A stretch of DNA of 64,000 nt from Campylorhamphus procurvoides. Its lineage: Eukaryota; Chordata; Aves; Passeriformes; Dendrocolaptidae. Below the pieces are notes generated by a model that had not been told where the DNA came from, searched no databases, and saw nothing but the letters and a program-made list of their open reading frames with translations. The position numbers and the translations under genes are program-made. Location: assembly GCA_013396655.1 (NCBI GenBank), contig WBMV01000077.1:1-64000 (forward strand). The letters are read 5' to 3'. Positions 51,101 through 62,343 of this stretch are shown here, piece by piece (position 1 is the first letter of the stretch; each line of letters opens with the position of its first letter).

Positions 51101-54100
51101 TGCTGTGTTCCAGCACTGTTACACATACTGCCCAAAGCCCCTTCAGGCTGAGATGTTCATGGTGGTTTAGTCTGCCACAGTGGACAAAACAATGCCACTC
51201 AAAGTCCTCCTTTTATTTCAATAGCAGATCTGACTCCAAATAATCTAGCATGACTCAGGACCCTATCCTTTTACTGACTAGAAAGTATACAAGCTGATTG
51301 AGGTTCCCATCCCAACATAAAAGCAGGGTTTAGGATTCATCCCACTGAATCTCCAGCTACTGAGCTCTTGGGGCTTCCAGTGGGATGAGGGGCTAAGATC
51401 TTTTTCCAGCAGCCATTTGTCCAATAGAGCAGGTAGTGGCAATAAATCTGCATATTGTGAAGGCTTTTTTGCTCCCACATCCTATATCCAGCTGTAAACT
51501 ACAAAGTCAATCCACCAACAAGTGTACAGGCACCCTCAAAGCTTTCCTCATCACCCTGAGAATGGGATTGCTGGGAAGATGATCCAGCTTTCCTTGCCAA
51601 TTCTCTATTTCAGGTTTGTGCCCTGTAGTAAAATTACACCCAGCAGGGGCTTGGGTTCTGTTAACTGACAATCAGTGTGAGACGACAACACAGGAGGTGT
51701 GGAAAGGGAAGGAAAAGCACAGCAAACGGGAGAAGACAATTGCACAGTTTGCTTTGGGAATCCTAGACAGAGCATTACTTGGGCACTTCCAGGACTGTCC
51801 CAGGCTCCCTCAGTTTGTAAGTTTGATACAAGAAATGAATACTGCCTGCAATGGCTGATATCCAGCCAATTGCCTTCCCAGCCTTTCATACATCAAGCAA
51901 AGCAGAAGCTCTGGCACAAAGATGAGCACATGTAGGGAATGTGCCAATTTCTGTCTGAGTTTTAAGCCCCAGGACACTGCACTCAAGGTTTTCCACAATC
52001 TGTGGCAGAGCCTGCACAGATTTATGTTCTCAGTCCTGTCAATATGACCTCATTGCCTCCTAAAGGAAAAATGTGGCCAGAAATTCCACGGCCAAAGACA
52101 CCGCTCATTTATTTGTTTACAGGTGTCTATGGTGCCAGTGCAGTTCCTCCCAAGCTCCCCCAAAGGTGCCACTGGATCACATACTTGTTGAAGACTACTT
52201 TAGTAGCTAAGGACAAAGCAGCACAAATACCTACTGACCTAGCACAATGTGAGCAGGGCAGTTTGTGGAAAGAAGGTATAAAAGTTGACCAGAGGATCCC
52301 TGTGCCATGCAGAGACAGGAAAGCACTACTTGTAACAGCAGTGCTACCTACTTCCCATCCAGCCCACTTAGTGTTAAATGATGGGGGTTATAGACAATTT
52401 TTTTCCAGGAGACATTTGTTTGTAACAAAGGAAGTGGAAGACAGACAGCTCTGTAGTGTCCCTCAACAGCTACAACCAACAACCCCTTACTAATATTCAC
52501 CAATAAACTTTTACTCCCAAAGGCTTTGGAGAAAAGTCAGGATAAAAATTTACCCCGTTTGAGGGCAGATATTCTGCTCTCAATAAGGGATTGAAACCCT
52601 GCTCTGCAATCAGCAGTGACCAGCGGAAAGATGCAAATCACCTTGAGCATCCTGTAGGACTAGCAAAGGCGATGCCATACTATACCTTCAAAGGTTTCTT
52701 AGGAGTCCTTCTTAAAAACAACGGTCATGAAAAGTGAGGATGGAGATGGCTATCCTGTACGGTCTTCAGAGTCAGTCTAAAGCACATGACCTGTTTTGTG
52801 CTGATCTGTTTGCAGAGGCCATTAATTCTGAAGAAGTGTTTCTGTTTCCAAAACAAATGCTACACACTCTTCTTTGACTTGGGAAAGTAGAAAAAAGTCC
52901 CTCCCAATGCAAACAGCCAAACAGTGCTGGCGAGGCTCACAAGTGCACGCGTGTGAGTGAGAACGGAAACGGAGAGCCCTTCCAGCTTTCCAAAGGCTTG
53001 TTGCAAACAGCAGGGACGGAGAAGGGATTTTACACATTAGGAAAAACACAGTGATGGTGCTTGTCCTTAAAGAGGACACCGCACAACAAAAGGCCCTGGG
53101 TTGCACCATCCGTTTAGCACTTCTCTAATACCAAAGGTTACACATTGAGATGGAACCTCTGCTCGCAGGGTGCATGTTGTAGAAGTGTGCTGGCTGCAGC
53201 ATAGGTCAGTGTGCCGAGGGCTGCACAAACCACTGCTGAACCACCTTCATGTTTTTCTGGCCTAACTGGCTTTGCTGTGCATCATCCAGAGCCTATGACA
53301 AAGCCAAGGACATCCCCTTGTCCCAGTCTCCAGAGAGTTAGAGATATTGTATGTACCAGCTGCTTCCTCGGCAGCCCTGCAATGGGAAATCTGCAGGTCA
53401 CAGATGAAGAGGCAGGCTTGCTGCATCCCAGCCACAGCGTCAGGGAACAGCACGACCACACTGGAAAATGACTCTTTCAGTGTTCTCCCAGGAAAGTTTA
53501 ATAATCTCATCTTTCACATGCTTACGCCTCTGCTGGGTTTTTGCAGAGCTTCCCTGCGCGAGCCATGCTGGCAGGGATGCAGGAGTCAGGAAGGTTATCC
53601 TGCCTCTAGCAGCCGGGAAGGGCGAGAAGGGGGGTGGGGGGAGACCAAGCGGGCTGAATTCCCACAGGCTTTGCATTATGAAAGCCATGAGCTGCAATCA
53701 GCCAGCCTTTGCGGGTTCACTTTAACCCTCTCCTTGCTGCTAAACAAGCATCTGAACTGCCCTCTGAACAGCCTACACATACTGGTGACACAGAGCACAC
53801 ATACACCTACTCAGTCTCAGGGCAAAACAGGCAAGCATCTAAACAACTGCCAATTGCTTGTTTTAGGTATTTTCCAAAAGGTACAAGTTTTCTCTGTGCT
53901 TACATTCATGAGTGCTGCAACCAGCCCTGTTGCCCTCAAGCCTGCAGCTTAAAGGAGGAAAAAAAATTGTTACAACCCAACCCTCCACATGCCCAGGACT
54001 TGTTACTCCAAGAAATGTCATCATTGTTCTCCAACCAGGCAGTCCAGCGATGAACAGGCAACACTATTGTCCACTGGAGGCTTAGAGCAACAGCACTGAA

Positions 54101-57100
54101 GTATGAGCTCCCAAAAGGGTATCAAAGCTGCTGCACAAGGTCAGATCAAACTCATATATATCCACTATTATTTGCTGATAATCACAGAATCCTAGAATTG
54201 TGTTGGTTGGAAGAGATCTTTATAAGGATCATCTAATTCCAACCCTCCTGGCATGGGCAGGGACACCTTCCACTAGACCAGGTTGCTCCAAGTCCCATCC
54301 AGCCTAGCCTTCAACACTTACAGGGATGGGGCAGCCACAGCTTCCCTGGGCAAGCTGTGCAAGGGCCTCACCATCCTTACAGCAGACAATCAGTAGCAAA
54401 TGCTGTAAGAGAGGGCACAAAATGCATCTTCCCCTCGGATTCCGAGAAAAAAAAGAGCCGTCTCCAACTGAAACATCAAATAAATCCATTCCCTCCACTC
54501 CTGCCTCAGTGGGTCCAAGAGCATCTCACACACGTCCTTGCACACCCGGAGGGACATCTGCTGCCAACACATTACCAGTTATCTGCCTCTGCAGAGGGTC
54601 CCTCTGTACAGCAACTGCCCCAAGGACCACATGCTCTCTGAAAAAGCACTACAGCAAAGGCTCCAGGGCAAAGACAACTGGGCTGTAACCCAACACATCA
54701 GTGAGGCTTTGAAACTCCTTGGATAGGGAGACAAAGCTTGGCAGACTGGATTAGAGCACCCTAGAGAGCTTGAGACAGACTGGAGCTTGTTTAAGGTGCC
54801 CTTTCAGCTGAGATCATGCACCAGGTCACCTGAGGCTCAGGGTTTCAGGCAGGAATGAGTAAAGGGAGTGCAAGAAACAGAGGGACTCTGTCACCTCCAT
54901 ACCAGGACAGCAACAGTTTAACTCCAACCATTCTAACCATCCTCATGGCAGGGGAAATCCCCACAGCCTGGGCAGACACTTGCTCAGCCTCTCTTGGGCT
55001 TTTTCTGGAAGCAAACATATGAGCAGTGGCAGAGACTGCTGCCAGCTGAAGAGGTTGGAGCTCTGAAGAGAGACTAAGCACCCCTCCAGAGTTCAGAGTC
55101 ACACCAACATCTCCTTTCAGGTAGGAAGGGAGAAAGCTGGTGTTTTAGTTGGTAACCAACCCTAATTGCTTGACTTCACATCATGATATCAATCCAGCCA
55201 GCCTGGGCATGCCTGTTTTCCACACGTAGTCCTGCACAAGGCTGACAACAACAACAGCATCCAGACCAAAGTTTTGGCTAACAAACGTGCTGGAAAATAT
55301 TGCTGTGCTGATTTTCCATGAATGAGGCCACTAGTATGAGATTTTCCATGAATGAAGCCACTACTATGTGAAAAGCCTGGGGCAACAGGACTGCCTGAGA
55401 ACAGGGAGCATCGCTCTGCTCTGACTACCACTCCAGCCTCAGCTAGTTTATATTTTATGAAGAATGATTCAGCTGAACTTGCTTCGTGACATGAGAAAAA
55501 GGGAGGAACACGAGTGTGGGAAAGCAAGAGGATGTAAGACTAGCATCTGGTATGGGGGAGACACTCAAGGGACATGGTACAGCTCAGTTAATATGCAAGG
55601 AAGCACTATAAAAGCAAAATGAAACAGAAGTGGAAACAAGTCTTGGTAAACACACCCCCAAGGCATGGCACAACTGGGAACAGGAGCTCAGCATTCACCT
55701 TCAATCCTAGGCTTTATCCATAAAGCAAGGCTGCCCTTCTCAACTCGCACTCCAATCAGAGCAAGTCCAACATGGGAAGATACAAGGGTTACCCCTTGCA
55801 ACTTTGCAAAGGGTCTGGAATAAAAATACAGCTGGCTTCATTCCCCATTAGCAGTTAATTTCCTCAATCATTTTTACAGAGGGAGAAAGAGAGATGCTCA
55901 TGATTCAAGAGATGAAAGCAAATGAAAATAAGCCTCATAAAACCTGTACTGCCCTAAGGGAAAACTGCCCCACAACTTTCATTGGGGAATTATCAAAGGC
56001 CCCAGACTGGTGGGGGGTTGTTTGTATTTTATAAGACAGATGCTTTGGAGATATAAGTCCTCAAATAGCTGAGATTCCATTCTGCTGAACTTCCAACGAG
56101 ACTAGAAAAAGAAACAGCTGATCCCAGTTAGTCCAGCCCAGGGACCCAGCTTAGCCACATCAAGACAGAGGACTGGAGTAAGGCACAGAGCTGTTACAGG
56201 CACTGCTAACTTCTTTCCAATAAGTTGCCACTGCCCCAAGGAAAAGCAACCACACGCGTGCTAGCACGGCCACAGGAAAGCACAGAATGGAGCTAAAAAT
56301 TCTCATTCATTCCTATTGCAAAACACAGGCGGGGGTAGAAGGCATTGACTCATTTGGCCTGAGAACAAGAAAGGACTGCTCCTGAGAGACTAGTTTAAAA
56401 CAAGGATGTTTAGGGTACGTTTTGCTTTGAGTCTGGGAGACTGAGCATGAAACTTCCCACACTCAGAGCTCTGTTTCTTATTGAAAAGGGTTTAACACAC
56501 ACTCAACAGCAAGAACTGTTCAGAAATGAGGCAAAGACCCAAAATGGCTGAGCTCTCTGACCCCCAGTTAAGCTTCAGAGGTGACTGCAGCCCTGGATAA
56601 GCCTGTCTGCAGGAAGCAGTCAGGTCCCCAGCACAGGATCCGATGGCAGTGCGGCCACAGCTTGGAGAGCCTGACTTACCTGGTTTCTCAGCTGGGCTGC
56701 GAAACCAATGCTGGTGCCCTCACTGTGCCAAACTGCACTGGCTGGAGATTGGCACCCTCAGTGTTGTGGGCTCTGATCTCATGTGACACTGGACGCCTCA
56801 TTCCATGCTGACTTCAAGAGGGGAGGCAGATGTTCAGAGGGTAAGGTGTTTGGCATGATTTACAAGTGTAGAGCAATCAGCATCTTATTTACTGTGGCTA
56901 ATGAAAACCCTTCAACACCGAACCAGAGATCATTTTCCCTAATGCTAAACCTGCCCTTCCCCACACATACAAACATCTTTCCACACTCATCCCCATGGGG
57001 TAATTTATTTTGGTTCCCCTAGCAAATATAACCAAGATACTCCAAAAACTCACCCACCCTCGTTATCACATTGACTCAAGGAGTGGATACCCATAAACCA

Positions 57101-60100
57101 GCAGAGAGAAACTAACAATGAATAATTAAAATAAAAATAATAACAACAAAGGACCTGAAGAGAAATTATTCACTTGGAACAGCTACTGCCACATTTAATC
57201 TTTCACAACCGAAGCATATGAATAGGAAATAAGTAAAACTAGCTCTAGGGCACAGGAATATTGCCCCTAGCTGGTTCATCTTGTTCACAGAAAAATATGT
57301 CATGTGCTACTACATCCAGGCGTTTGGTTATGGTGCAAGGGGCTGGATGCCTCCGTCTGGGAAAACAGCACTCTCTGGAGCACAGTAAGGGAAGAGCAGG
57401 AGAAACATGAGAAGCCTTGAATTCACTAGAACAGAGTTGTTGAAATGCTTTAAGTGACTACCTCCAGCTCCACCAAAGGTCTTGATTACTTGCTTTATTT
57501 GCATTCTTACTCAGCTTGTACAACAAAAATGTGCCAGAGTTTTAGCTAAATAACTGTTTGCACTTGATGCCGAGCTGAAATGGGACTGTAAATTTCTGCT
57601 TTCTGAAGAAAAAAAGCTCGGGGTATTGCTGTGAATGAAACTGCTCCCTGAAGGCATGTGAATGCTGCAGCATTTGCTCTGGATCATCTGAGGATTCCAG
57701 AAGCTGACACCCTGTGCCTGTCTCACCAGTGTCCACTTATGATCTCAAGTAACCAGATTTGGTCACGACAGCAAAGGGATCCATTTAGGTCCAGCCAACT
57801 CATACAGAAAGAGCATCTTTTGCAACAAAAAGCTTTGGATGCAAAGTACCCCTAGGTAGAGCCAGGCTGGAGAAGAAGGTGAGCTTAGAAATTACAGTTA
57901 GCAGGTCAGGATGCTGCAAACAGGCTCCAGGTTCTCCCACGATCCCTATCCTCCCACAAAGACTGCCACCATGACTTCTCCTGCACACTGAAGGTCGGAG
58001 AGAAGATACAGACATGTCTGGCTGCTGGAGTCCCTCTACTGTAACATTAGCATGCAGCAGAGTAAATGGCTTCTAAAAGGCCTGAGGCTTTTCACACTAT
58101 TGAATGGTCAGTCCATGAGAACTGCTCTACTGTAGGCTCAGAGAGGAAGGCATCCATCAGGAACAGGCTAGAGTTTATCTGGCTTTCTTTGTTCAGGGCA
58201 AGTATGTGTCTTTGGGTCAGAGCTTTCCTACAGTGCCTCTTCCTGCAGGGTCTTGTACCAAGGTCCAAACACTTGCAGACCAGGGGTCGGCAAGCACAAC
58301 AGCTCCTGAACTCTGTGGGAGCAGTGCCTGCTTCCTTCAAAGGTAAATTGCACCCTGTGTTTATACCAGCCTACCAGGCATGAAAAGGCCTAGGAGGTCA
58401 CACATCCACCACTGTAATTACAGGCAGGATCAAACAGAAAAGCAACAGCTGGGCTGAGTGAGCAAGTCCACGTTTAATTACAAATGGTTTCAGTAATAAG
58501 CAAAGGCAAGAACAAAGCCAGTGAAAAACCTCTCTTTTTCTTCCTGGCTCCTGTTCAGGCTGTGTAGAAAGAGCTGCCTAGAGCAGAATCTCAAATAAGA
58601 TCCACCAAGTACATTTTTTTCATTTTCAGGACTGCTACAGCAGCACTGTTCCCTTTGCAATGCTGCTGTGCTTTGACAAGCACCAAGGACCGACGGGCAG
58701 ATCGGAGCGGCTCCTGCCGAAGGGCTCCGGTCAGGGCAGGGCTTTCCCAGCCTGTGGTGCAACCCCCCGTTGTGTCTCACAAGTACATGCATACAGTCAT
58801 GTTGCAATAAGCCTCTTGGAGGATTTCATTTGCTTTAACAGCCTTTGAATATGAAATGCTGGTTGCAAAATGGGATTACTAGTGTAGAGGATGATGGACC
58901 CAGCTCACAGGTCCTGCCTGGCTCAGAGAAGGTGCAAAAAGCAGCTCCTGGAGCACCAGGAATGCCCACTGAGCTAACTAATCCCTCCGTCATGTCATGC
59001 ATTTTGTTTGCAGCCAGGAGCTACTCTTGCAGCCCCCATAAGGCCCTGGAGCAGTGGTTAAGGATAGGAAATGAGCCTTAATACACAGACAGGCAAGAAG
59101 GCTGAGCTGGGTGGGTGAAGGGCTTTTTTTGAATATTGGGAGCCTTCCACCCATTTATTTGGACAGCAAATGAGAATCGATCAGTGGTTCCCCTCATCAC
59201 ATCTAATACCTCTAATGGCATAAGTGAGAGCCTAACACAACCCGAGAACACAACAGAAACAACTGCAACAGAACACCATAAGCCCAAATCCCTCCAGCAA
59301 ACCAACACCCACTACTCACAGAACACTGCCTAGCTGGGTGTCATGGGGGGACACGATGGGAATGATGTGAAGGCTGGGAAACCATCACATCCCTGGGAAC
59401 CAAGGGCTTCTGACCTTTCTAGCAAAGCCTGCTGAGAGAACTGGGTGGGTTGTTTTGTACTCCTGGCTTTAATTACAGCCAAGTGTTTAAGATATTCTCC
59501 TCCAACCACCCCCATGTCCCTCATAAGCACAAATCTAGCTTTTTATAGCACATCCGGTATGGATGTTAAACACATTCAGGAAATGCACTTTCAGTCCCAA
59601 ACATCCCCTCCCCTGGACCAGTCAGGCTACAAGGGTTTGTGACATGGAGACGTGGAGCCGGATGTTTGGTTTTGTGACCGTTGCTTTCCTGGATTACTTC
59701 TGTCTGTTTAGAGAAGGGAAATTAAATAAATGCAGGGTAGGCTGCCTGCATGCAGAAATAATACATGCTGCTTGTAAGGTGAAGAAAGAAAAGGCAGATG
59801 GAGAGGCCACTCTTAGCTGCTCGAATTCCCTGCACACAGGGCAAAGCTGTTTTTTTTTTTTTTAAATAGCTGACAAAGCTCCTGGGGGCTGACAATGGCT
59901 CACAGCACAGTGGGTGTCCGCAGGCACAGTGAGAGTTGCAAAATCATGTTTTTCACTGCCTTGTAGTGATATTGCCCCAGACTAGGGCTGTCCTGTAATG
60001 TACAAGGGAGAAATGCACCCTCTCCCTCAAAACTTCTATTTTAAGTAGCTAAGGGGCACTTGCAAAGAACTGTCAAGCTATGCCAGGCTGTCAGTCCCCA

Positions 60101-62343
60101 GGCACTGCTCTGGCATGTCATCGAAGCTTGTGTGAAGCTTGTGGCACTTTGTTCCAGAGCAGCAAGGCCTGGATAATAGCTTGGCTCAAGCCTAAAACCT
60201 GACCTCTGTAATTTTCTTAACATAAGGGGCTTGCCTCTGGCTTTAAGGAACACTGCAAGCCTGCTAGTAATTTTCTCACCTGAAAATACCCCTGGCTGGC
60301 TTCCCAGCTGGAAGCATCCTCCTAAGCCCAAAGCAAGCATGTTTGCTGGCAGTCTAAGGGATCAGTCTCAGGGATCAGCCTCGGATACTATCCCAAGGTA
60401 GAGAACTCCCTGGAATGCTCTCAGAGCAGAGGGCACACACTATCAAGAATCAAGAATGCTGGGCTATTCCACACATTGATCAAAATACTACTGCTGTACC
60501 TCTGCTGTGGGACCACTGCACAAAGCCAGGATGTGCTACAGTAGGTTGTGAAAGGGCTGCGCTGCATTAGGGTTTGCTACTCTGAAGAAAGGCAAGACAG
60601 ACAAGTCCAGGGGATTTCTCCTCACCCTTCACCACAGCCAGGTCACCTCATGTACTGGGCAAGCAATCATCAGTAGGACACCACTCATGAGCAAGCTGAA
60701 CAATGACCTAATTAAGCTGCTTCCAAAATAATCACATTAGATGAAAGTTAAAGGAGTCCTTGAACTCCTTATGTCTTATATTGATTTTTACTCCATTTTT
60801 TTCCCCCATATTTAATGTGGATTCTTCAGTTATCTGCAGCATTAACTCAAACTGGGCTCTGGTTATTACTCCTGAGCTATCCAAGCACATGCCATGCCCC
60901 TTGGTAATAAGCAGACTGTGCAGGCCCACTGGCCACTCAGCTCCTCCCCTGGGCCTGTAAGACACAGGAGGAAATGTGGATCTCAGCAGAGCAGGAAGGT
61001 GAAGAGCCCATGGATCCTTCCCAGTGGGCTGCCAAACCTGCCTGCACCTAGAGCAGCAGACCAATTACTGGGGAAACTGGAAGGCAAGTTTGAAGACACG
61101 GGACCACCAGCATTGTGCACAGCAAGAAGCTGCCTCAGCTTTAGCTGCCGCCCAAACTACCTCTGGCCACCAAAAGTGAACAAAGAATGCCAGCCCAACC
61201 CAAGGCAAGTTTTCCAGCACAAAACCCCCTACACAACACTTAGATTACAATTAATGAGCTCTGCAGGGACAAACCCTTGTGCAGTGTGAACAACAGCACG
61301 AAGACTATGCTCATCTATGCCTTCATTCAGCTCAAGGAACAGCAGCTGTCAAGGGTCATGCACATGCACACTGTGCTTTCACTACCCTGAGCTAACCACA
61401 AGCTATGCAACACTTAGCTGGAAAAATGAGTGACAATCCAGCTGCAGCAACTGAATAACAGCATCTCGGAGAAAGGCAGCCTTAACTCACACTGGAGAAT
61501 TACTCTACAGCAGATGGGAAGGACAATGTAATTATTTGATGGGCATTGTTTCTATGTGACCAAATCGTATGCAGCTTACGTCTTTCAAATATAAATGCAA
61601 ACAACTGACTTAAATAAAAATCATTGCTGGAACACAGAAGCATCTCTATTCCTAAGAAGCAGGTGATCTCCCAAGCTCATCAAGAACCAGAGTGGCATGT
61701 CAGACACACAGGGGGCCCGACCTCCTCGTATCTTTGACAAGCATTATGATAATCTCAGAATTAAGTGTTAGAGCTTGAACAGAAAGTGACAAATCCACAT
61801 CAAAATGATATTAGAGAACATCAAAGAGGCTAAAACATCTCTTATTTAAATGTTCACCCAAAGTTTGTAAGAAGCTGCAGCCCAGCTTGTCATGGCTTTT
61901 TATAGTCCTGAGAAGCACTTGTCAAAGGAACTGCAGGCAATCTCAGGCATGTTCTTGGCTACCTGCAGTTTCATCAGGCTGCTCAGGACATTAAACCACT
62001 ATTTCCTTACTAGGATGAAAGACTTATGAGGATTGAGAAATCTGAGCCTGAATGTATGAAGTGAGTCACTGGAAGTCATGGGTTGCTTCCCCCACTTCCC
62101 TCCCAAATCATCACACGTTCCAGGCCCAGTCTTGCTCCCACTGAAATCCTACAGAAAAACACCCACTAAATACTGCAGAGCCTGTATTATTGGCTCGAGT
62201 GCCATCTTTCTCACTGGGCAGGGAAACCACACACTCACCCCGAGACTGTCGGGAGGGAAGATGTTGCTGCTGACTGAAGTTTCTCTTGCTGCTTCAGAAA
62301 AGATTTAGCTTCTTTTGAGTTTGCATCCACTTCTTTAGTCACT
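18063..62343 (-). CDS. CFDP1: CFDP1 (BCNT, Swc5 homologue), last three exons
   Basis: Nuclear protein of the BCNT family, metazoan counterpart of yeast Swc5 and a subunit of the SRCAP remodeller that loads histone H2A.Z. Exons in transcript order: 62343-62239 (about 34 codons, [18 protein letters not shown]), 23319-23161 ([20 protein letters not shown] to AIHNRGKDG) and 18153-18063 ([20 protein letters not shown] to SRMKP, TGA stop). Splice phases agree: the first exon seen starts with the last base of a split codon, and both later junctions are phase 2. The last two exons carry the conserved BCNT-C domain, with Lys/Arg-rich and acidic blocks alternating. About 117 of roughly 300 residues are seen. 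The earlier exons, with the acidic N-terminal half, lie beyond the right edge. Identification is very secure. Confidence 0.95.
18154..23160 (-). other. CFDP1 last intron
   Basis: 5.0 kb intron. It holds a CR1 tail (19180-19314) and otherwise unassigned sequence. The stretch 18700-18880 is rich in ATTA/TAAT motifs. A small perfect hairpin, ATCAGATC-6-GATCTGAT, is at 22299-22320. A CTC trinucleotide run is at about 20054-20072. No nested gene is supported. Confidence 0.7.
19180..19314 (+). mobile_element. CR1 LINE 3' tail, plus orientation
   Basis: Standard CR1 3' sequence: GGGTGGATGGGGCTCTAAGC, AATCTGATCTAGTTGAAG, TTGGATTAGATGGCCTTTAG, AGGTCCCTTCCAAC, ending in the terminal ATTCCATGATTCTGTGATTC repeat. 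It is 5'-truncated, as nearly all avian copies are. Confidence 0.88.
23161..23319 (-). CDS. CFDP1: CFDP1 penultimate exon (start of BCNT-C domain)
   Basis: 159 bases. One base completes a Gly codon, 52 codons follow from [13 protein letters not shown], and two bases are carried to the next exon. It contains the [19 protein letters not shown] hallmark and the acidic [17 protein letters not shown] stretch. The donor is GG|GTAAGAGG and the acceptor CCATCAG. Confidence 0.95.
23320..27109 (-). other. CFDP1 38.9-kb intron, proximal part
   Basis: Intron sequence beside the penultimate exon. It contains an old CR1-like piece (23596-23720) and an AT-rich stretch at 26215-26415 that resembles conserved noncoding DNA in texture. 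No coding exon or RNA gene could be supported. Confidence 0.65.
23596..23720 (-). repeat. Ancient CR1-type fragment
   Basis: The series AGATCATTAAATCATCTTG, TTTGACCCCTTATATA, ACCAGGCCAAGCCATT follows the inverted consensus of an old amniote CR1 group also common in turtles and crocodilians (…ATCATCTAGTCTGACCTCCTGTATAACACAGGCC… in general form). Divergence is high. Confidence 0.5.
27110..27640 (-). repeat. Ancient amniote CR1 LINE, about 0.5 kb
   Basis: A long inverted CR1 piece whose landmarks occur in the expected order: CTCAGCCTGCTCTTTCCTAG, ACTAAACAATCTCAGGTCC, TTTCAAGCTTTTCTCATTCC, CTCTCCCTGGACTCTCTGC, CCATATCTTCCTTGAAATGC, then GACAGCATTGACTCATGTC and GTGATTCACTGAGG. This set is familiar from deeply diverged CR1 copies shared by birds, crocodilians and turtles. 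The plus-strand open frame through it is antisense to the element and not a gene. Confidence 0.75.
28525..28658 (+). mobile_element. TguSINE1-like SINE (tRNA-Ile head, CR1 tail)
   Basis: The head TTAGTTCAGTTGGTTAGAGC (A-box region) and ATGGTGTTAATTATGCC match tRNA-Ile(AAU). The B-box GGTTCAATCCC is at 28570-28580. About eight bases expected between the anticodon arm and the T arm are missing. The tail GAGTTGGACTCAATGATCC, TTGTGGGTCCCTTCCAAC, ending ATTCTATGATTCTGTGA, is the CR1 3' end used for retrotransposition. This head-tail combination is the passerine TguSINE1 type, so it also points to the host lineage. Confidence 0.8.
28659..45774 (-). other. CFDP1 long intron, central part
   Basis: 17 kb of AT-richer intron with no supported gene. 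Noted items: an 18-bp direct repeat of CACTGATATTTACTT (29267 and 29285), a compact AT/homeobox-motif-rich segment (32640-32850), a possible old CR1 piece (36060-36165), a 14-bp stem hairpin (38278-38313) and a T11 run (43616-43626). All open frames are short and without recognisable domains. Confidence 0.65.
36060..36165 (+). repeat. Possible ancient CR1 internal fragment
   Basis: TAACCATGGGAACAGCTTCC then CAAAGGATGTGGTGGATCCC resembles the part of old CR1 elements just upstream of the 3' tail. Only a short stretch matches and the terminal repeat is absent, so the call is weak. Confidence 0.35.
45775..45983 (+). mobile_element. CR1 LINE 3' fragment, plus orientation
   Basis: GAAAGAAATTCTTCACTGTG, AGAAGCTGTGGATGTCCCAT, CCTGAAAGTGTTCAAGGCC and AGGTTTGATGGAGC are followed by GATGATCCTATCAAGGATCC, CTTCCAATTCTAGG and a terminal ATTCTATGA. 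It is clearly CR1 and longer than the other recent copies in the window. Confidence 0.9.
45984..54179 (-). other. CFDP1 long intron, distal-central part
   Basis: 8.2 kb with no repeat family or gene that I can name. Open frames up to about 200 codons occur on both strands (for example 53347-53952), but none shows domain motifs, splice-supported extension or compositional bias expected of coding DNA. Confidence 0.6.
54180..54382 (-). mobile_element. CR1 LINE 3' fragment, minus orientation
   Basis: Read on the plus strand: AATCACAGAATCCTAGAATT, GTTGGTTGGAAGAGATC, TTCCAACCCTCCTGGCATGG, GCAGGGACACCTTCCACTAG, ACCAGGTTGCTCCAAGTCCC and AGGGATGGGGCAGCCACAGC. This is the exact order of an inverted avian CR1 3' end. 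Confidence 0.92.
54383..62238 (-). other. CFDP1 long intron, part next to exon at 62239
   Basis: 7.9 kb of intron. It contains a 30-bp tandem duplication (55310-55369), an A-rich stretch (57118-57150) and a T14 run (59850-59863). No coding exon or RNA gene could be supported. Confidence 0.6.
55310..55369. repeat. Two-copy 30-bp tandem repeat
   Basis: GATTTTCCATGAATGARGCC followed by ACTASTATG, present at 55310 and again at 55340 with three differences. A recent local slippage or unequal-exchange product. Confidence 0.8.
62239..62343 (-). CDS. CFDP1: CFDP1 internal exon (antepenultimate)
   Basis: 105 bases: one base of a split codon, 34 codons from [18 protein letters not shown] to LPTVS, and two bases carried into the exon at 23319. 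The acceptor is TCTTCCAACAG and the donor GTGAGTG. The Gln/Ser/Pro-rich end is the variable linker before the BCNT-C domain. Confidence 0.92.

Noticed and set aside
53347..53952. 201-codon plus-strand open frame in the CFDP1 intron
   Set aside because: No domain, no splice context, no coding-like composition; chance open frame in intron sequence.
62078..62308. 76-codon plus-strand open frame near the right end
   Set aside because: Overlaps and is antisense to the well-supported CFDP1 exon at 62239-62343.
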